Positions 34,158 through 45,806 of a stretch of DNA of 64,000 bases are shown piece after piece. The first letter of the stretch is position 1. Every line of letters begins with the position of its first letter. Under the pieces are notes generated by a model. It was not told the origin of the DNA. It searched no databases and was given only the letters and a program-made list of their open reading frames with translations. This stretch comes from Phlyctochytrium arcticum. Taxonomy: Eukaryota; Chytridiomycota; Chytridiomycetes; Chytridiales; Chytridiaceae. Both the position numbers and the translations under genes were made by a program. Location of the stretch: assembly GCA_025602905.1 (NCBI GenBank), contig JAHLKI010000002.1:806001-870000 (forward strand), in the 5' to 3' direction.

Positions 34158-35255
34158 ATGGACGGTGCCGGTGACCAAGGGCAGGGTAGCACACCAAATC
34201 AAGTCGACGCACAACAGTTTGCTGCTTTGCAACAGGCAGCAATGTACCCCCAATATGCCAACATGGTGGGACTACGTTGAAGTTTCATTCCAAAGAAAGT
34301 CATCCTGATAATGTCCTTTCCCCAGCTTTTGGGACAAATGTCCAATCAAATGTCAAGTCCACAAATGGCCAATCAGCAAGTTCTTGCTGCTATGGCCATG
34401 AATGCAGCAGCCGCCGCGGCCGCAGCAGCAGCTACACAGCCCGCTGGTGATGAACCATTGTATGTGAATGCTAAACAGTATCATCGAATCTTGAAGCGGC
34501 GCGAGGCACGCGCAAAGATAGAAGCATTAAACAGAGGTAGAAGGGAGAAGGTGTGTATTGGGTCATCATCATTTCATAACCAATCGATTGACATTTGTGG
34601 ATGCTCGTTTCAGGGGTACATTCACGAGTCACGACATCGACACGCGATGCGACGCCCGCGAGGGCCTGGCGGGCGGTTCTTGAGTGCGTCTGAGCTGGCC
34701 GCTTTGAAGGAAAAAGAAGAAGAGGAAATTGCCAATGCGCCGTCGCCACCACCAATCCCAGAACGCCAATCCGCTGGTATAGCCCATCAAGCTGGACCAC
34801 CTTTACAAAGTATAGCGGCAGCCGGCTTATTGCATCAACATTCACAGCAGATGCTGGCACCGTCCACCACCACCCCCAATACGGCCATATCGCTGATCGG
34901 GAGCCAGCAATCGTCTCTACTACAGTCAGGCGCCTCAGGACATGGTATTAGTGCTGCGGCCGCAGCTGCACTGCAGAACCTTCAACCATTGACGCAACAA
35001 CAACTTCAACAGTTGACTCCGCAGCAGCAGCGTCTTTTAGTAGCTCAACTGCAGCAAGCACAACAGCAGGCTCAGCTGCAGTCCATGGTCAGTCATCTAC
35101 AGCAACAGCAGATGCACCAACAACAACAGCAACATATGCAACAACAATTGCAGCACCAACAGCATTCACAAAACCAGCTGCACTCCCACTCATCGCAAGC
35201 CCCTGGTGTTCTTGGCCATGGCAAGGGCACTTCTCTCAATAACCACGCCAAGTAA
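34158..35255 (+). CDS. HAP2: CCAAT-binding factor subunit Hap2/NF-YA
   Basis: Three exons: 34158-34265, 34326-34550, 34614-35255; 324 aa. The NF-YA core spans about residues 79-135: the subunit-interaction helix [20 protein letters not shown], then the DNA-binding part [19 protein letters not shown]. The second intron falls in the linker between these two helices, which is short here (RGRREKGYIHES). It forms the CCAAT-binding trimer with NF-YB and NF-YC (Hap3, Hap5), controlling respiration and many other genes. The C-terminal half is Gln-rich (CAG/CAA runs 34980-35190), as expected of an activation domain; an Ala run precedes the core. The family call is secure. Confidence 0.95.
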
Positions 35256-37059
35256 AGTGTTTCGTTTCCACGTAATATCTGTCCCAGTTACCCTAGTTTT
35301 TCTTTGTACATAACAACTCTATATTTTCATTTGTCGATTACGATGCGGAATATATTTCAATTACAACAACCTCCCAGATCGCCTCTCGAATAGCAAACAT
35401 ATGCATGCTTGCCGGGTTTCCACCAAAACTTCTTCCTTCACGCTAAGAGCAGCACAGTCGCGCATAGCCATCCTTCAAACCTCGCATATTTCGATGTTTG
35501 GATGAAGCGTTGACTGCGTTCGTAGCTGGTTCTTAGCGTCTATCCGGGCCAATGGCGCTGGCATTGCAGCATTGCACCGGGCTGGGGGGACAGAACTGAT
35601 TCTGCCCGCCAAGCATCGACCGACAATTTTCTCTCATCAAGACTTTGTTTTTTGCTCCCCACCCTCCATTCCCAATTAACTATAGTTTTATTGACGTGTT
35701 TATAATTTTTTGTAGTACAGTGAAGCGCTTGATCTTACAATACGGAATACTGAGGACGTCTTCGGGCGCCACTCGGCACACGCGAGAGATTGGCAACGTT
35801 GAGTAAATGTCTATGATATGACGGTAAGTATTATGGGCCCAAGAAAAGCGCTACACAGCTTTGCTATGTGAGAACTGTACGATGAGGTGTACTATCTAGA
35901 AAAAGGCAGAAAATTAATAGGGCTGGCCCGTTTATGTTAAACGACGGTCAGTAAAAGTTCAGGTGTTTGCTAATTAAACCTACTAGCCATTTGCCTTCAG
36001 TCCATGCACCAACATCCGGTCCAAAATTTGCTGCGGAAGGGAATGATCCATCGGCTCATCGTGTCATATCCGGTTTCTAGGAAAAAGGTACATCCAACCA
36101 AAGGCGTAACCGTGGGAAAATAACACGCTTCGAGAAAATGCCAATGTTGGGGAACACTTGGAGGTGATGTGGAAAGAGTCCCGTACATTTCCAGCCGCTC
36201 ATCACTACTGGCTTCTTGTTTTTCTTCTTGCAACAACGTTTGTTGCCCGATAAATGTTGGTCAGTCATTAAAGATGAAATCCAAAGGTCTCGAAACAAAA
36301 CTTTCAGTGCACGATGGCAAGCAACTTCAGCCGCCAGCCTGGGCGTGCGCTTCTGGTGCACATTGATTAGGACGTGGGTATAGAGAACTACTGGAACCTG
36401 AGCTCATCAAGGATCCTGTCATTGTTGAAGAACCCTGGGATTTGATTCGTTAAACTCGGCCTCCTACGATATACGCGTCAGGTAGTTTTGAACGCAATTC
36501 CAGCTCGCGATGTTGTCCTTCCTGCTCTTCCAGATGAGTTCTTTCAACGTGATTCACACCACCAAGATTGTCCTCATCTTGCTGCGTTGTGTTGGAAAAA
36601 CATGGGCCATCCACGCGAGGCCGATGCATGACTGTGCATGTTCTGCCCGCTGAAACAAGTGACATCATGCGGCTCACTCCTGGAAAAACGCCACGGCGGC
36701 GCCACGATCCCCAAGGGCGCACGTGACTTTCATGTACCCGCAAAAGGCGCAAATGGTCGGGTAAAACTCTGGGGCAGAACGTTGCGCATCCCAAAGGCAA
36801 GGACAAAAAACCCCAAGATCATCCTCCGGAAAAGGCAAGGGAAAAAGGAGGCACTTTTGTATATGCTTTAGCTGGAGCACCACACATTTCTCCTCTCCCA
36901 CTTTCTTCGATTTTTGTGTGTACGTCCGCGGCTCAGACCACCACCACTCGGCAGTCTCTTCTTGCCAAACACTTTTGGAACACTTTGAAGAACCCCAAAG
37001 ACACATTCTCCTACATTCTTTCGACTCGTACTTTCACTTTTCAACACAGCCTATCGACA
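35256..37059. other. Long intergenic stretch with unresolved minus-strand frames
   Basis: 1.8 kb without a supported gene. Minus-strand frames at 35997-36236 (ends SKFWTGCWCMD) and 36450-36806 (QQDEDNLGGVNHVERTHLEEQEGQHRELE) look somewhat coding-like and could be exons of one minus-strand gene, but I could not join them in phase or recognise a family. The last 200 nt are the promoter of the LigB-like gene. Confidence 0.35.
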
Positions 37060-38212
37060 ATGCCGATTTTGGGGTGCGCGGTGCTTCCTCACTCACCTAT
37101 GGTGTTGGACCCTGACCGGGAAGGTTGTCCGGAAGGAATACGGGAGCTGCATGAAGGGTGCAAGGCGGTTGGAGAGGTGGTTGCTAGTTGGGAGCCCGAC
37201 CTGGTTGTGTTTTTGACTCCTCACGGAATATCGGCCCCAAAAAGCCCAAGGCCAGGTAGGACAATTGCCTTCTCTCCGTATCATGCATCAGAATGCTAAT
37301 AGATTCCGTGGTTCTCTTCAGGTATATATTTAACACCATCAGCAACGGGAACCGCAGAGCAGAATGGGTCATTTGGAGAATACGAGTTGGCCGTTCAAAT
37401 TGATGCAGACATTGCTACTGGATTTCTGAATCACCTCGGCGCGGCCGGAGTAGCTTGCGTCAAAATAACGGGCACAGAAGCCCCTCTTTCCCCCTCCGAG
37501 ATTGTCCCCATGTGGTTCCTCCGGAATCTCTCTTTCCTGAAGCGCGCCCCACGGTACATGCTGCTTTCCCTCCCTACCCCAGTCGGCGGAACAAGTGTGG
37601 TCAGGTCACAAACATCAAAAGAACGCGTCCCAGATATGCAACAATATGGATATCACCTACACAAGTATCTCAGCTGGCTATCGCAGCGGGTTGCGATCGT
37701 AGTATCCGGGGATTTGGCACATTCTCACGCAACACGCTGTAAAACACCAATGTATTTACCCAACCCAGAGTGGAAGTTGCCCGTGTCTGACGCCGCTGCC
37801 GTGTTTGATGCCATTATTGAACAGTAAGCTTTGTGAAATCCGCTCGAACAACTCATGTACGAAATGGCTTATTTTTTGTTTCCATCTTAGATGGGCCGGT
37901 ACTCTTAACCCCAACTTCATCTACCGAGACGCCGCTGCCTTGGTGAAGCAGGCCGTCTCGTGTGCGTTTGACGGCCTGGTTGTTCTCCAGGCGGTTATGG
38001 AAAAGGAAGGGACAAACAAGTTCTCCCGCCATCTGTTTGCTCGGCATCGACCGACATATGTTGGAATGATGGCCGCTGTTTTCCAAGTAGATAAACGAGG
38101 TATGCTTGTTGGGGAGTTCCGTTTTCTGCCCTCTTGGATGGCCTCTGACCAGTGTTTTGCTACAATTTCAGTGCCAGTTCCGGATTTCACGTATACGCCG
38201 CCCCAAGCCTAA
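37060..38212 (+). CDS. LigB-like class III extradiol dioxygenase family protein
   Basis: Four exons: 37060-37255, 37322-37823, 37891-38099, 38172-38212; 315 aa. The N-terminus GCAVLPHSPMVLDP, the strand DLVVFLTPHGIS and SGDLAHSHA give the His/Asp pattern of the LigB fold, which in active members binds a non-haem Fe(II) for extradiol ring cleavage. It most resembles the stand-alone LigB proteins common in prokaryotes and linked there with AMMECR1/MEMO families. Whether the fungal protein is an active dioxygenase is unknown. No targeting signal is visible. Confidence 0.78.
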
Positions 38213-38586
38213 AAATGCCTCAAATCCAATCCCGTACTTTGAAACCAACTCATAAACTCGGCGTACTGTAAAATCGGCGTTACCACTTTGAACACTTATT
38301 ACCTCCAAATCCTTTTATTTACTCGTGTTCATCACCCACTACTTTATCTATTTCGACTCGGGCGTACGCTCTCTCTTCTTTTCTTGGGCTAAACTTTTTT
38401 GATTGTAATTCTTATTTCTGCGTAGTAGATCTACCGTTGTATATATTCGTAACTGTGATTCTTTTGCTATGAGGGAAAAACGATTTTGTATGGGTGCAGT
38501 TGGATTATTGATGCGCGTTGGAAACCGCGTCCCGATTCTGCGTGTTGCAAGACTTGACAGACAGAACTTGTAGTGGATCAAAGTGA
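38213..38586. other. Intergenic between LigB-like gene and threonine aldolase
   Basis: No gene seen. The minus frame 38348-38644 is Lys/Arg-rich and overlaps the next gene's start; it has no support. Confidence 0.5.
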
Positions 38587-40285
38587 ATGTCTGCCCAACC
38601 CACCCGTCTTCTCTTTCGCACCTGTTACCAGTCCCGCATCTCATTGTCCATATCGTCGCAGCAACGCTGTTTCACCCACCGACTCATTCATTCTACCCGA
38701 CAATTATCAGCGATGACCAACATGTACAAGACAACTCCCGCAGCCTCTACTGCCAACGGTACTGCAAAGACTGTATATGATTTCCGGAGTGATACAGGTG
38801 AGCATTGTTTCTTTCATTTCTCTTTTGTTGCAAACTTCCACGGCTTTTGTTTATGCTGTTTTAATCATAATGACTGATGTTGAGATGTGTAGTAACAAAA
38901 CCTACTCCCGAGATGCTGCAGGCAATGATGGAAGCAGAAGTTGGAGACGATGTGTTTGATGTAAAGGATATTTTCATTTTATAAAATCTGGGCAAAAAAT
39001 GTACTGAACCGAGTTTTTTGTGTCATTAGGAAGATCCTACCATCAATGAACTCCAACGAAAGATTGCGGACATGGCAGGACATGAAGCGGCCTTGTTTTG
39101 TCCTACGGCGACCATGACAAACCAGGTTTTGTGAGAATGTATATAAAGTGTCATATCCAACCTCTGACGACTTTTTTAGATTGCTATCCGAACACACTTG
39201 ACCGCTCCACCCTATACTGTGATTTGCGATCACCGCTCTCATATCTTCAATTACGAGGCTGCAGGTGTCTCGTTCCATTGCGGTACGCTCCTTCGTTGTT
39301 GCATCCTTGTTTGGGTATTAAATTATCGAATTTTTAGGAGCGGGACTTATCCCTATCCAGCCTGAAGAAGGCCAACGGCATCTGACCGCCAAAGCCGTCG
39401 AAAAGCACTTGATTTTGGATGACGATGTTCACCACGCACCAACGAAAGTCATTTGTCTCGAGAATACGCTTCATGGGCTGATTGTGCCCTTGGACAATAT
39501 TCGGTGAGAACTGATGAAGACGATGATCGAGATTGACAATATACTGAGTATATGTTTTCAGGGAGATTACAGCGTTGGCCAAGAAACATGATTTGAAGAC
39601 GCATTTGGACGGAGCACGGCTATGGAATGCGTCGGCAGCGACGGGAATACCTATTAAAGAGTACACAAAGCATTTCGATTCGGTACGACATGATTTGTAT
39701 GACAGCATTGATGTATTGAACTGACCCGAGCGAAATCCACTTTTCAGATTTCAGTCTGTATGTCAAAAGGACTCGGAGCTCCCGTTGGGTCCGTTTTGAT
39801 TGGCAATAAGACATTCATCAAAAAGGCAAAACATTTCCGAAAGATGTATGGGGGAGGGTATGTATCTCGCTCGTCATCTCGGAAGAACATGTAGAAAAAT
39901 ACTAAAAGTTTGGATTTCCAGATGGCGCCAAGCAGGACTTTTGGCCGGTGCAGCCCTCTACGCCCTCGAAAAGCATTTCCCGGCCCAGCTCAAACTCGAT
40001 CACGAGAACGCCGCATACCTCGCTCAGCTGTTGGGTGCAACCACCGACCCAGCCACGTCCACACTGGGATTCACCTTGCTTCATCCGGTGGAAACAAATA
40101 TGGTCTGGCTGAAATCGCCAGTGAGCGCCGAGGTTCTGGCTGGCGGGTTGGGACCGGCTGGAGTCAGAGTTTTTGGGGGTGAGGGTCATGAGGTGCGGTT
40201 GGTGCTGCATCATCAGGTTGACCGGGCTGGAGTGGAAAAGTTTGTGGAGGTGGTCAAGAAGATACTTGATGGGAGTAAGGCATAG
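38587..40285 (+). CDS. GLY1: Threonine aldolase (low-specificity, PLP)
   Basis: Eight exons: 38587-38797, 38893-38960, 39030-39125, 39180-39282, 39338-39503, 39562-39682, 39748-39857, 39922-40285; 412 aa. It cleaves threonine to glycine and acetaldehyde. Fold-type I PLP enzyme: [17 protein letters not shown] start, [27 protein letters not shown] (the PLP-contacting Asp) and the Schiff-base lysine in [12 protein letters not shown]. The first about 42 residues (rich in Arg/Ser/Gln, no acidic residues) look like a mitochondrial presequence, and a second in-frame ATG (MTNMYK) lies just after it, so both mitochondrial and cytosolic forms are possible (inference). Confidence 0.94.
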
Positions 40286-40385
40286 ACTTTGATGAATCTT
40301 GATGGACACCAATGTATCATTGGGTGTTAGATAGTTTGACCTTAGATTAAATAAAATATGTACATGGTGACTTTAGTGAAGGAGG

Positions 40386-41751
40386 CTATCCATAATGTTC
40401 ATCCATATAGTCAAGTACACCCGCGACAGATGTCAGGCAATTGAATGTCTTTTTTTCTGAGAGCACGCAAATCGATTAGTGAATATAAACAGACGATTGG
40501 AAAGGCATTTAACATACGGGCTTTGCTCATGGACCTGTCCATCATAAACATGAGGTGATGATGGAAGATGAAATGGGTGGATCCGTATCCCATTGCCAAC
40601 TTGATGTATTTTTCGACAGCATCTACTGGGGTGAACTTGTGCCCGGCAAACAAGGCCGGATTTTCTAATAGGCCTCGTGCAGCCATTACCCCATCGGTTT
40701 TTGTATACTCGACTATCCGGTCCGCGTCCTCCAAAGTAAAGACATCTCCATTGGCAAATATTGGGACCGTAGCATGTTCCTTGACCAGCTTGATAGCATC
40801 CAGATCAACTGGGTCGCTACTTTTTTGCTTTCGGGTTCGTCCATGGACGGTGATCCAGTCTACTCCGACACTTTCTGCTCGCCGCACAAACTCGACTGTT
40901 TCTTTGAGATCCGGGTGAATACGGATTTTGATGGTAAATGGGAGGTGGTTGCCGTCGGCGAGTTGGACGCCTGATGTGCGAGCCTTGACTTGACGGACCA
41001 TGTCGCGCACTAGTTCCGGATCGCTCATCAGGTGGGATCCAATCTTTTCTTTGATGGCCCATTTTTGGGGACAGCCGCAGTTGAGATCTACTCCATTGAC
41101 GTACCTGTACCGATGGAAAAAAAGAGAGTCTTAAACATGGAGCATTATAATGTCGGTATCTAAAAAATGACTTACGGTGCTGCCAGTTGGGCTGCATCAG
41201 CCAAATCATGCGCAGAGTGAGCGGCGAATTGGATGACGACCGGCTCGTCCCGTTTATTTGATCGAAACTCATGATCCCGTGAAATCTTTGAGTGCTTGTA
41301 AACATCGGCCAGGATCATGGGGGTATATGCCAAATCCACATCGTATCTGCCACATACCGTTCAACGATTATAAACAAAACACAAGTGCATCCCCAACTTA
41401 CTGTCGAACCAGTTCGCGGAAAGGGAGTTTGCTGTAACGAACCATTGGGGCACATATCTTGAGATACTTTTTCTTGCCGTCCCGAACGTCGTCCATAAGT
41501 GCTAACGCTGACCTGCGCGGTGGCATGGGACAGTCATTGTGGTTGTCGTCTGAGTTGTCCAGGAGGGCATCAGAACCGGGAGTCTCATCTCCATCAACCT
41601 CCTCCCGAGAATGAAAGGTCCAGTCCTGCTTGTGTCCCGTCTCCTGCCTTTCCGTGGACATTGTGCTTGAATGCACCTTCAAGTTGCCGTTGCTGGCGGA
41701 CTTTGAGTAATTCTGCGATTCTGACACCCAAGCCACATGGAAGTCCCACAT
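40386..41751 (-). CDS. DUS4: tRNA-dihydrouridine synthase, Dus4-like
   Basis: Four exons: 41751-41402, 41346-41176, 41104-40518, 40456-40386; 392 aa. It reduces uridine in the tRNA D-loop using FMN and NADPH. Seen: KICAPMVRYSKLPFREL, YTPMILADVY, VVIQFAAH, the catalytic-cysteine segment VDLNCGCPQ, IHPDLKETVEFVRRAESVGVDWITVHGRTR and DGVMAARGLLENP. The last intron (40517-40457) must be removed to give KKTFNCLTSVAGVLDYMDEHYG, which fits Dus4; the unspliced frame ends in unrelated residues. The open frame runs 31 codons further upstream but begins with GTG after a stop, so I use the first ATG at 41751. The N-terminal about 80 residues are acidic and variable; a short 5' exon remains possible. Confidence 0.9.
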
Positions 41752-42318
41752 TTTGACATGTCCCGAGGAGGTCTCCCCCAGGTGAAATGAGGACGTTAAT
41801 TCGGACTGGGAAGTCTGCTGGGAAGTCACTGGAAGGAAGTCCACATGGTTATTACTTTCGGCTGGGGCCTGGTCGGATTATAACAACTCTCGCCTGCTGC
41901 TGCACGCGGCCCAAGAGTCAAAGGTTTTTGATTCACGAAGATTGATACATTTTCGTCGCTGCTCCCATGAAACCGCATAAAAGTCATGAAAGAAGGCTGC
42001 TGTTATTCTCGGTTCATACCGCTCAAGTCCTCCCCGGGAGTCCTCCAAGCCAGTCTGATTAGCTGATTATGGCCAGCAGCGGCTAGCAGCGGCTACAGCA
42101 CGGGTGACCTCGGGCTAAGTCGGGTGAGTTCGGGTGAGGTCAACGGGAGGCTTGGCTGAGCAGCAGCAGCGCAACAGCTGTCGTCGTGCGACATCGCAGC
42201 AAACTAACTCAAAAGGAACGACATTGTCGTTGGATGCCGCAAACATCAACCGTCGCAGCCGTGGACCGCATTCGCCGAATGACCAGAAATCATCCACTCG
42301 CCAACACAGGTCGCCGGG
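41752..42318. other. Divergent promoter region of DUS4 and the bHLH gene
   Basis: No gene seen. Short direct repeats occur near 42073-42095 (agcagcggct, twice) and 42106-42140 (gggtgacctcgg / gggtgagttcgg / gggtgaggtc). They may be regulatory or simply low complexity. Confidence 0.45.
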
Positions 42319-44498
42319 ATGAGCAGTAGCAATAGCAGCAGCCTCAGCATGCCGCCGTCCGCCAGTGGAGAAGGGGACGGCAACAACGGACAAGGACAAC
42401 GAGAAGGGCAAGGACAACGCCGTGGTAGTAGCCAGTCTGGCAGCAGGAACACTGTTGGGCTCGTCGCGGGTAAGTGCTGGATCGCCGACGACGCCGAGGG
42501 GATTGGCGAAACAGCCCACGGCTTCTGTGGCTTTGCCGCCGATTTGACAAGGGCCAGGTTTCGTCAAAACTGAACAGCCGTCTGGAAACTGGAGCTAATT
42601 TTGTGTGTCTTTCTCTCCTACTCTCTATTTACGCCCACGTTTCCTGCTCCTTACGTTTATGGTCGACAGCAACCGCAGCCTTGTCCCTGAGCTCCCCGCA
42701 TGATTTGGGCGAAACCCCCCACAGCATCCATCAGCTTCACCACCACGACCACCAGCAGAATCACGACGAGAATCTTCGCCACCAGCACCTCCAACAACAA
42801 CAACAGCAGCACCACAACCACCACCATCAGCAGCAGCACTTGCAGCAGCAGTATCAACTCTATCATCTGCAACAGCAGCAACTACTTCACAATCAACAAC
42901 AACTTTTGCTCCTGCAACAGCAGCAACAGCAACAGCAAGCCGTGCCTCTACATTCAGCCTCAACAGCAAGACTTCTTAACGACTACTATCGAGTAGGCGC
43001 TGCACCCCCACCTCCTCCGCCTTTCCTCTCTTTGTATCCCGGAACCAACGGTAAGTGTATAAACTTGAACGTTGGTTGTTGCCGGAAAAAGGCATGGCCC
43101 TCGCACTGGCTTTTTGCCACAATTTTTCACATCTTGGATGAGATGGCTCATATATTTTGGTCAAATATAGAAATGTCACTTTCTTCCGACTTTCCCATCT
43201 CGATGGCAGATGATTTCCTGCTACCATTGTCACCGGGCGATGTTCCTGCAGTCGATCCAGAAGATCAGTTGCTGAATGACATGGAACAAAAGTACTTTTC
43301 AGAGTTTCTGGATACCTTTTCGGGCGGCGAGATGACCACAGACCTCGACCGCTTGCCCATGCCGTCCCCGCTGATGGGCGAAGGTCTGGGATTGGCAGTT
43401 TTTGATGATATGAACCGAAAGCAGCAACAGCGGTATCAATCTTCTCAGCAGCAGCAGCCGCAGCAGCAAACTTCCAACATACCCGCCGCAAGCAGCTCAA
43501 ATACACAAATTATGGCACCACGAAATGTAGTCGACAATGCATTTGCTCCTCACTCCATATTTTCACAGTCTGCTCCCGCCCATAGCGGAAATTGGCCTGT
43601 GTCTACCAATAGTTCCCACGTATTGTCGACGTCTGATAAACCAATGCCAGTTATGGCGGGACCCCCTCAACCTTTATACATCAACACACAATCACTAGCA
43701 ACCTCATATCCTCCCTCCGTACTTGCACCACACTTGATTTCATCAGCTATGGACGTTGACGTAAATAATTCACCAACGTCCGCTACGAGTGACCGAAACA
43801 GCAATGGTGCCCGCAAAATGTCGTTGCCAACAACCCCGAGCGCCGCCGCAAAATCCCGCTCATCCTCGGGTACTTCCACACCCAGTAAATCTACGCGCTC
43901 CAGCCGTGCAACTCCAAAGGATGCGAAGCGTCGAGGCGGCCGTGAGCTTCTGACCGAAGAAGAGAAGCGCACCAACCACATCATGTCTGAGCAAAAACGT
44001 CGAAATTTGATTCGCACTGGATTTCGCGCTTTGGCCGAATTGGTTCCCGGTTTGAAAGGTGGCAATATGGGTAGCAGCAAAAGTGTCATTTTGTACAACA
44101 CTGTCGGGTTCATACAGCATCTGGAACAGGGCAATCGGGCACTGGGTGATCAGCTGGACGTACTGCATAAGCGGTATCAACAGCAGCAGCAGATGCAGCA
44201 CCATCAACAGCAAGGTTTGACCATAGACCCAGGCATGGCGCATGGTCAACCCCACCACGGTCAACCCTCTCACGCCTTCTCACACCCACCCACCCAAGCA
44301 GATCAAACATCATTTCAGCCACCGCCACCTTCCAACCCTCCACAACAAGCGCACCTTCAAGCGCCGCAACCACAACAGGCATCGCAACCGAACCCTACCT
44401 TCCCCGAAACCCAAACCCCCACATCGACATCCACATCCTCACCATTTGACACAACATCCCAACCGCAAACCAGTCGCGCTCAGGTGGTGCAAGCCTAA
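42319..44498 (+). CDS. Gln-rich bHLH transcription factor
   Basis: Three exons: 42319-42469, 42679-43050, 43171-44498; 616 aa. The bHLH domain lies near residues 437-500: TEEEKRTNHIMSEQKRR (the His-Glu-Arg type basic region that reads E-boxes), helix 1, loop GLKGGNMGSS, and helix 2 KSVILYNTVGFIQHLEQ. It continues into a leucine-type coiled coil. The domain resembles fungal Max/Mlx- or Ino4-like proteins. Long poly-Gln/His tracts are encoded by exon 2 (42730-42950) and shorter ones flank the domain. Intron 1 is unusually long for this window (209 nt) and exon 1 codes only for a Ser/Gly/Gln-rich leader, so the N-terminus is less certain than the rest. An internal ATG (MADDFLLPL) could also start translation. 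Confidence 0.82.
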
Positions 44499-45016
44499 AT
44501 ATTCTTTATTCCGAACATCTTAACCCAAACCGAGAACCAACTCTCTCACGCATCAAACAACAAACAACACATGCTCTCATATTGTATATTTACCCCATCT
44601 CGATGTTTTTACTTACTATTAGCTATAGAATTTTGTCTGCCCTTCCCCACACCTTTAATTTTTGCGCGTTCCATCTCTTCTTTCCCTGGCGCCTTGGCTT
44701 CCCCCCTTCACTTTTTCATTTAATCTTACGTTTGGGGGGGCCGTCATCCTAGGTTTCCATTTCTCAATGCTTCGGAGATACCTGTTTAATCTTTTGAGGC
44801 TGTTTGATTCCTCCATCTATGTCTACCCTTTAATAGAATTTTGATTCAAAGCACCCATCTTGGAGAGTTCATAGAGTGATTTTCATCTCTTATGTACAAA
44901 TTATATCTACTTTATTAACATATGGGATCAGTCTTCTTTCTTCAACGGCAGCACTATCTCACCCCTCTTGGAGGGAAACATCCTAGAAGCAAAGTGACAG
45001 ACCAGCGGGTAAGACC
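44499..45016. other. Intergenic between convergent genes
   Basis: This is the 3' flanks of the bHLH gene and the FHIT gene. A 60-codon hydrophobic plus frame at 44662-44844 has no support. Confidence 0.5.
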
Positions 45017-45699
45017 CTAATTCCAGATATCCTCAAACTGCGTAAAGAATGTCCTCAACTTTGCCGACTCCGCAGCCATATCTTCCTGAGTCCGCGGCTT
45101 ACGCTCTTCATTGTCAACGCCCTTGGGCTTCTCCTGCAACTCCTTGACCATCTCCTTGGACTTTTGATCAATTTCGGGATAAATGTCGTCGTTGTTGGCC
45201 CAGTCCCCCTTTTTGCGAGGAATAATGTGGACATGGACGTGAGCGACTGTTTGACCGGCTTGAGGGCCGTCCTAATCGTGTTTGTGGGAGGTAACAAACA
45301 GAGATCTGAGAGTGGGTGTGTTTTGTTTACCTGAGTGGTGAAAGTCAACGAGGTCCCTTCATACTCCTTCTCGATGACTTTTCCAATTGCTTGAGCATTC
45401 AGGTACAAATCAGATACTTCCTCGGACGTCAGATCCGCAAACCGGGCAACAACTCGGCGGGGCATAATCAGCACATCTAAAATCATCACATGAGCCAAAA
45501 AGCTTCATTTTCCCAGAAGATTTGACTTACGGCCCCTATTTTGGTTGTATTAGATATAGATCTCAAATGGATCGACGAGAAGGACTTACGGGACAATGGG
45601 TTTGTAGTTGACGAGGCCCAAAGAGAACTTTGTCGTGAGAAAGATCTCATTAGATCGGATTGGCCAGGGCCCGAACTGGAATACTTTTCCGGTAGACAT
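45017..45699 (-). CDS. FHIT: FHIT-type dinucleoside triphosphate hydrolase (HIT family)
   Basis: Four exons: 45699-45590, 45536-45532, 45476-45331, 45271-45017; 171 aa. Exon 2 is only 5 nt (GGGCC); it joins CC|GGGCC|AT to give Pro-Gly-His, recreating the FHIT consensus VNYKPIVPGHVLIMPRR. The substrate-binding loop (EGTSLTFTTQDGPQAGQTV) and the catalytic HIT triad HVHVH are intact. It cleaves Ap3A/Ap4A-type dinucleotides. An in-frame upstream extension of 75 codons has a presequence-like composition, but it would overlap the promoter side and lacks homology, so I start at MSTGKVFQFG. The C-terminus is Lys/Glu-rich. Confidence 0.92.
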
Positions 45700-45806
45700 C
45701 TCTTGGTCACGATGTATGGCGCAGATGGTGTGGGATCGGTTACGGTTTTGTGAGAAGTGAGAAGTCGAGAACGTCGGCACTGTTAGGATTGCCGATGAGA
45801 CACTAG

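Noticed and set aside
34980..35190. Microsatellite or CRISPR-like array
   Set aside because: It is an in-frame Gln-rich coding tract of the NF-YA gene; no spacer-repeat structure is present.
41752..41844. 31-codon N-terminal extension of the Dus4-like protein
   Set aside because: It would start at GTG directly after an upstream in-frame stop; the first ATG is at 41751.
42625..42969. Minus-strand Val/Ala-rich and Leu-rich frames
   Set aside because: They are the antisense readings of the CAG/CAC repeats of the bHLH gene.
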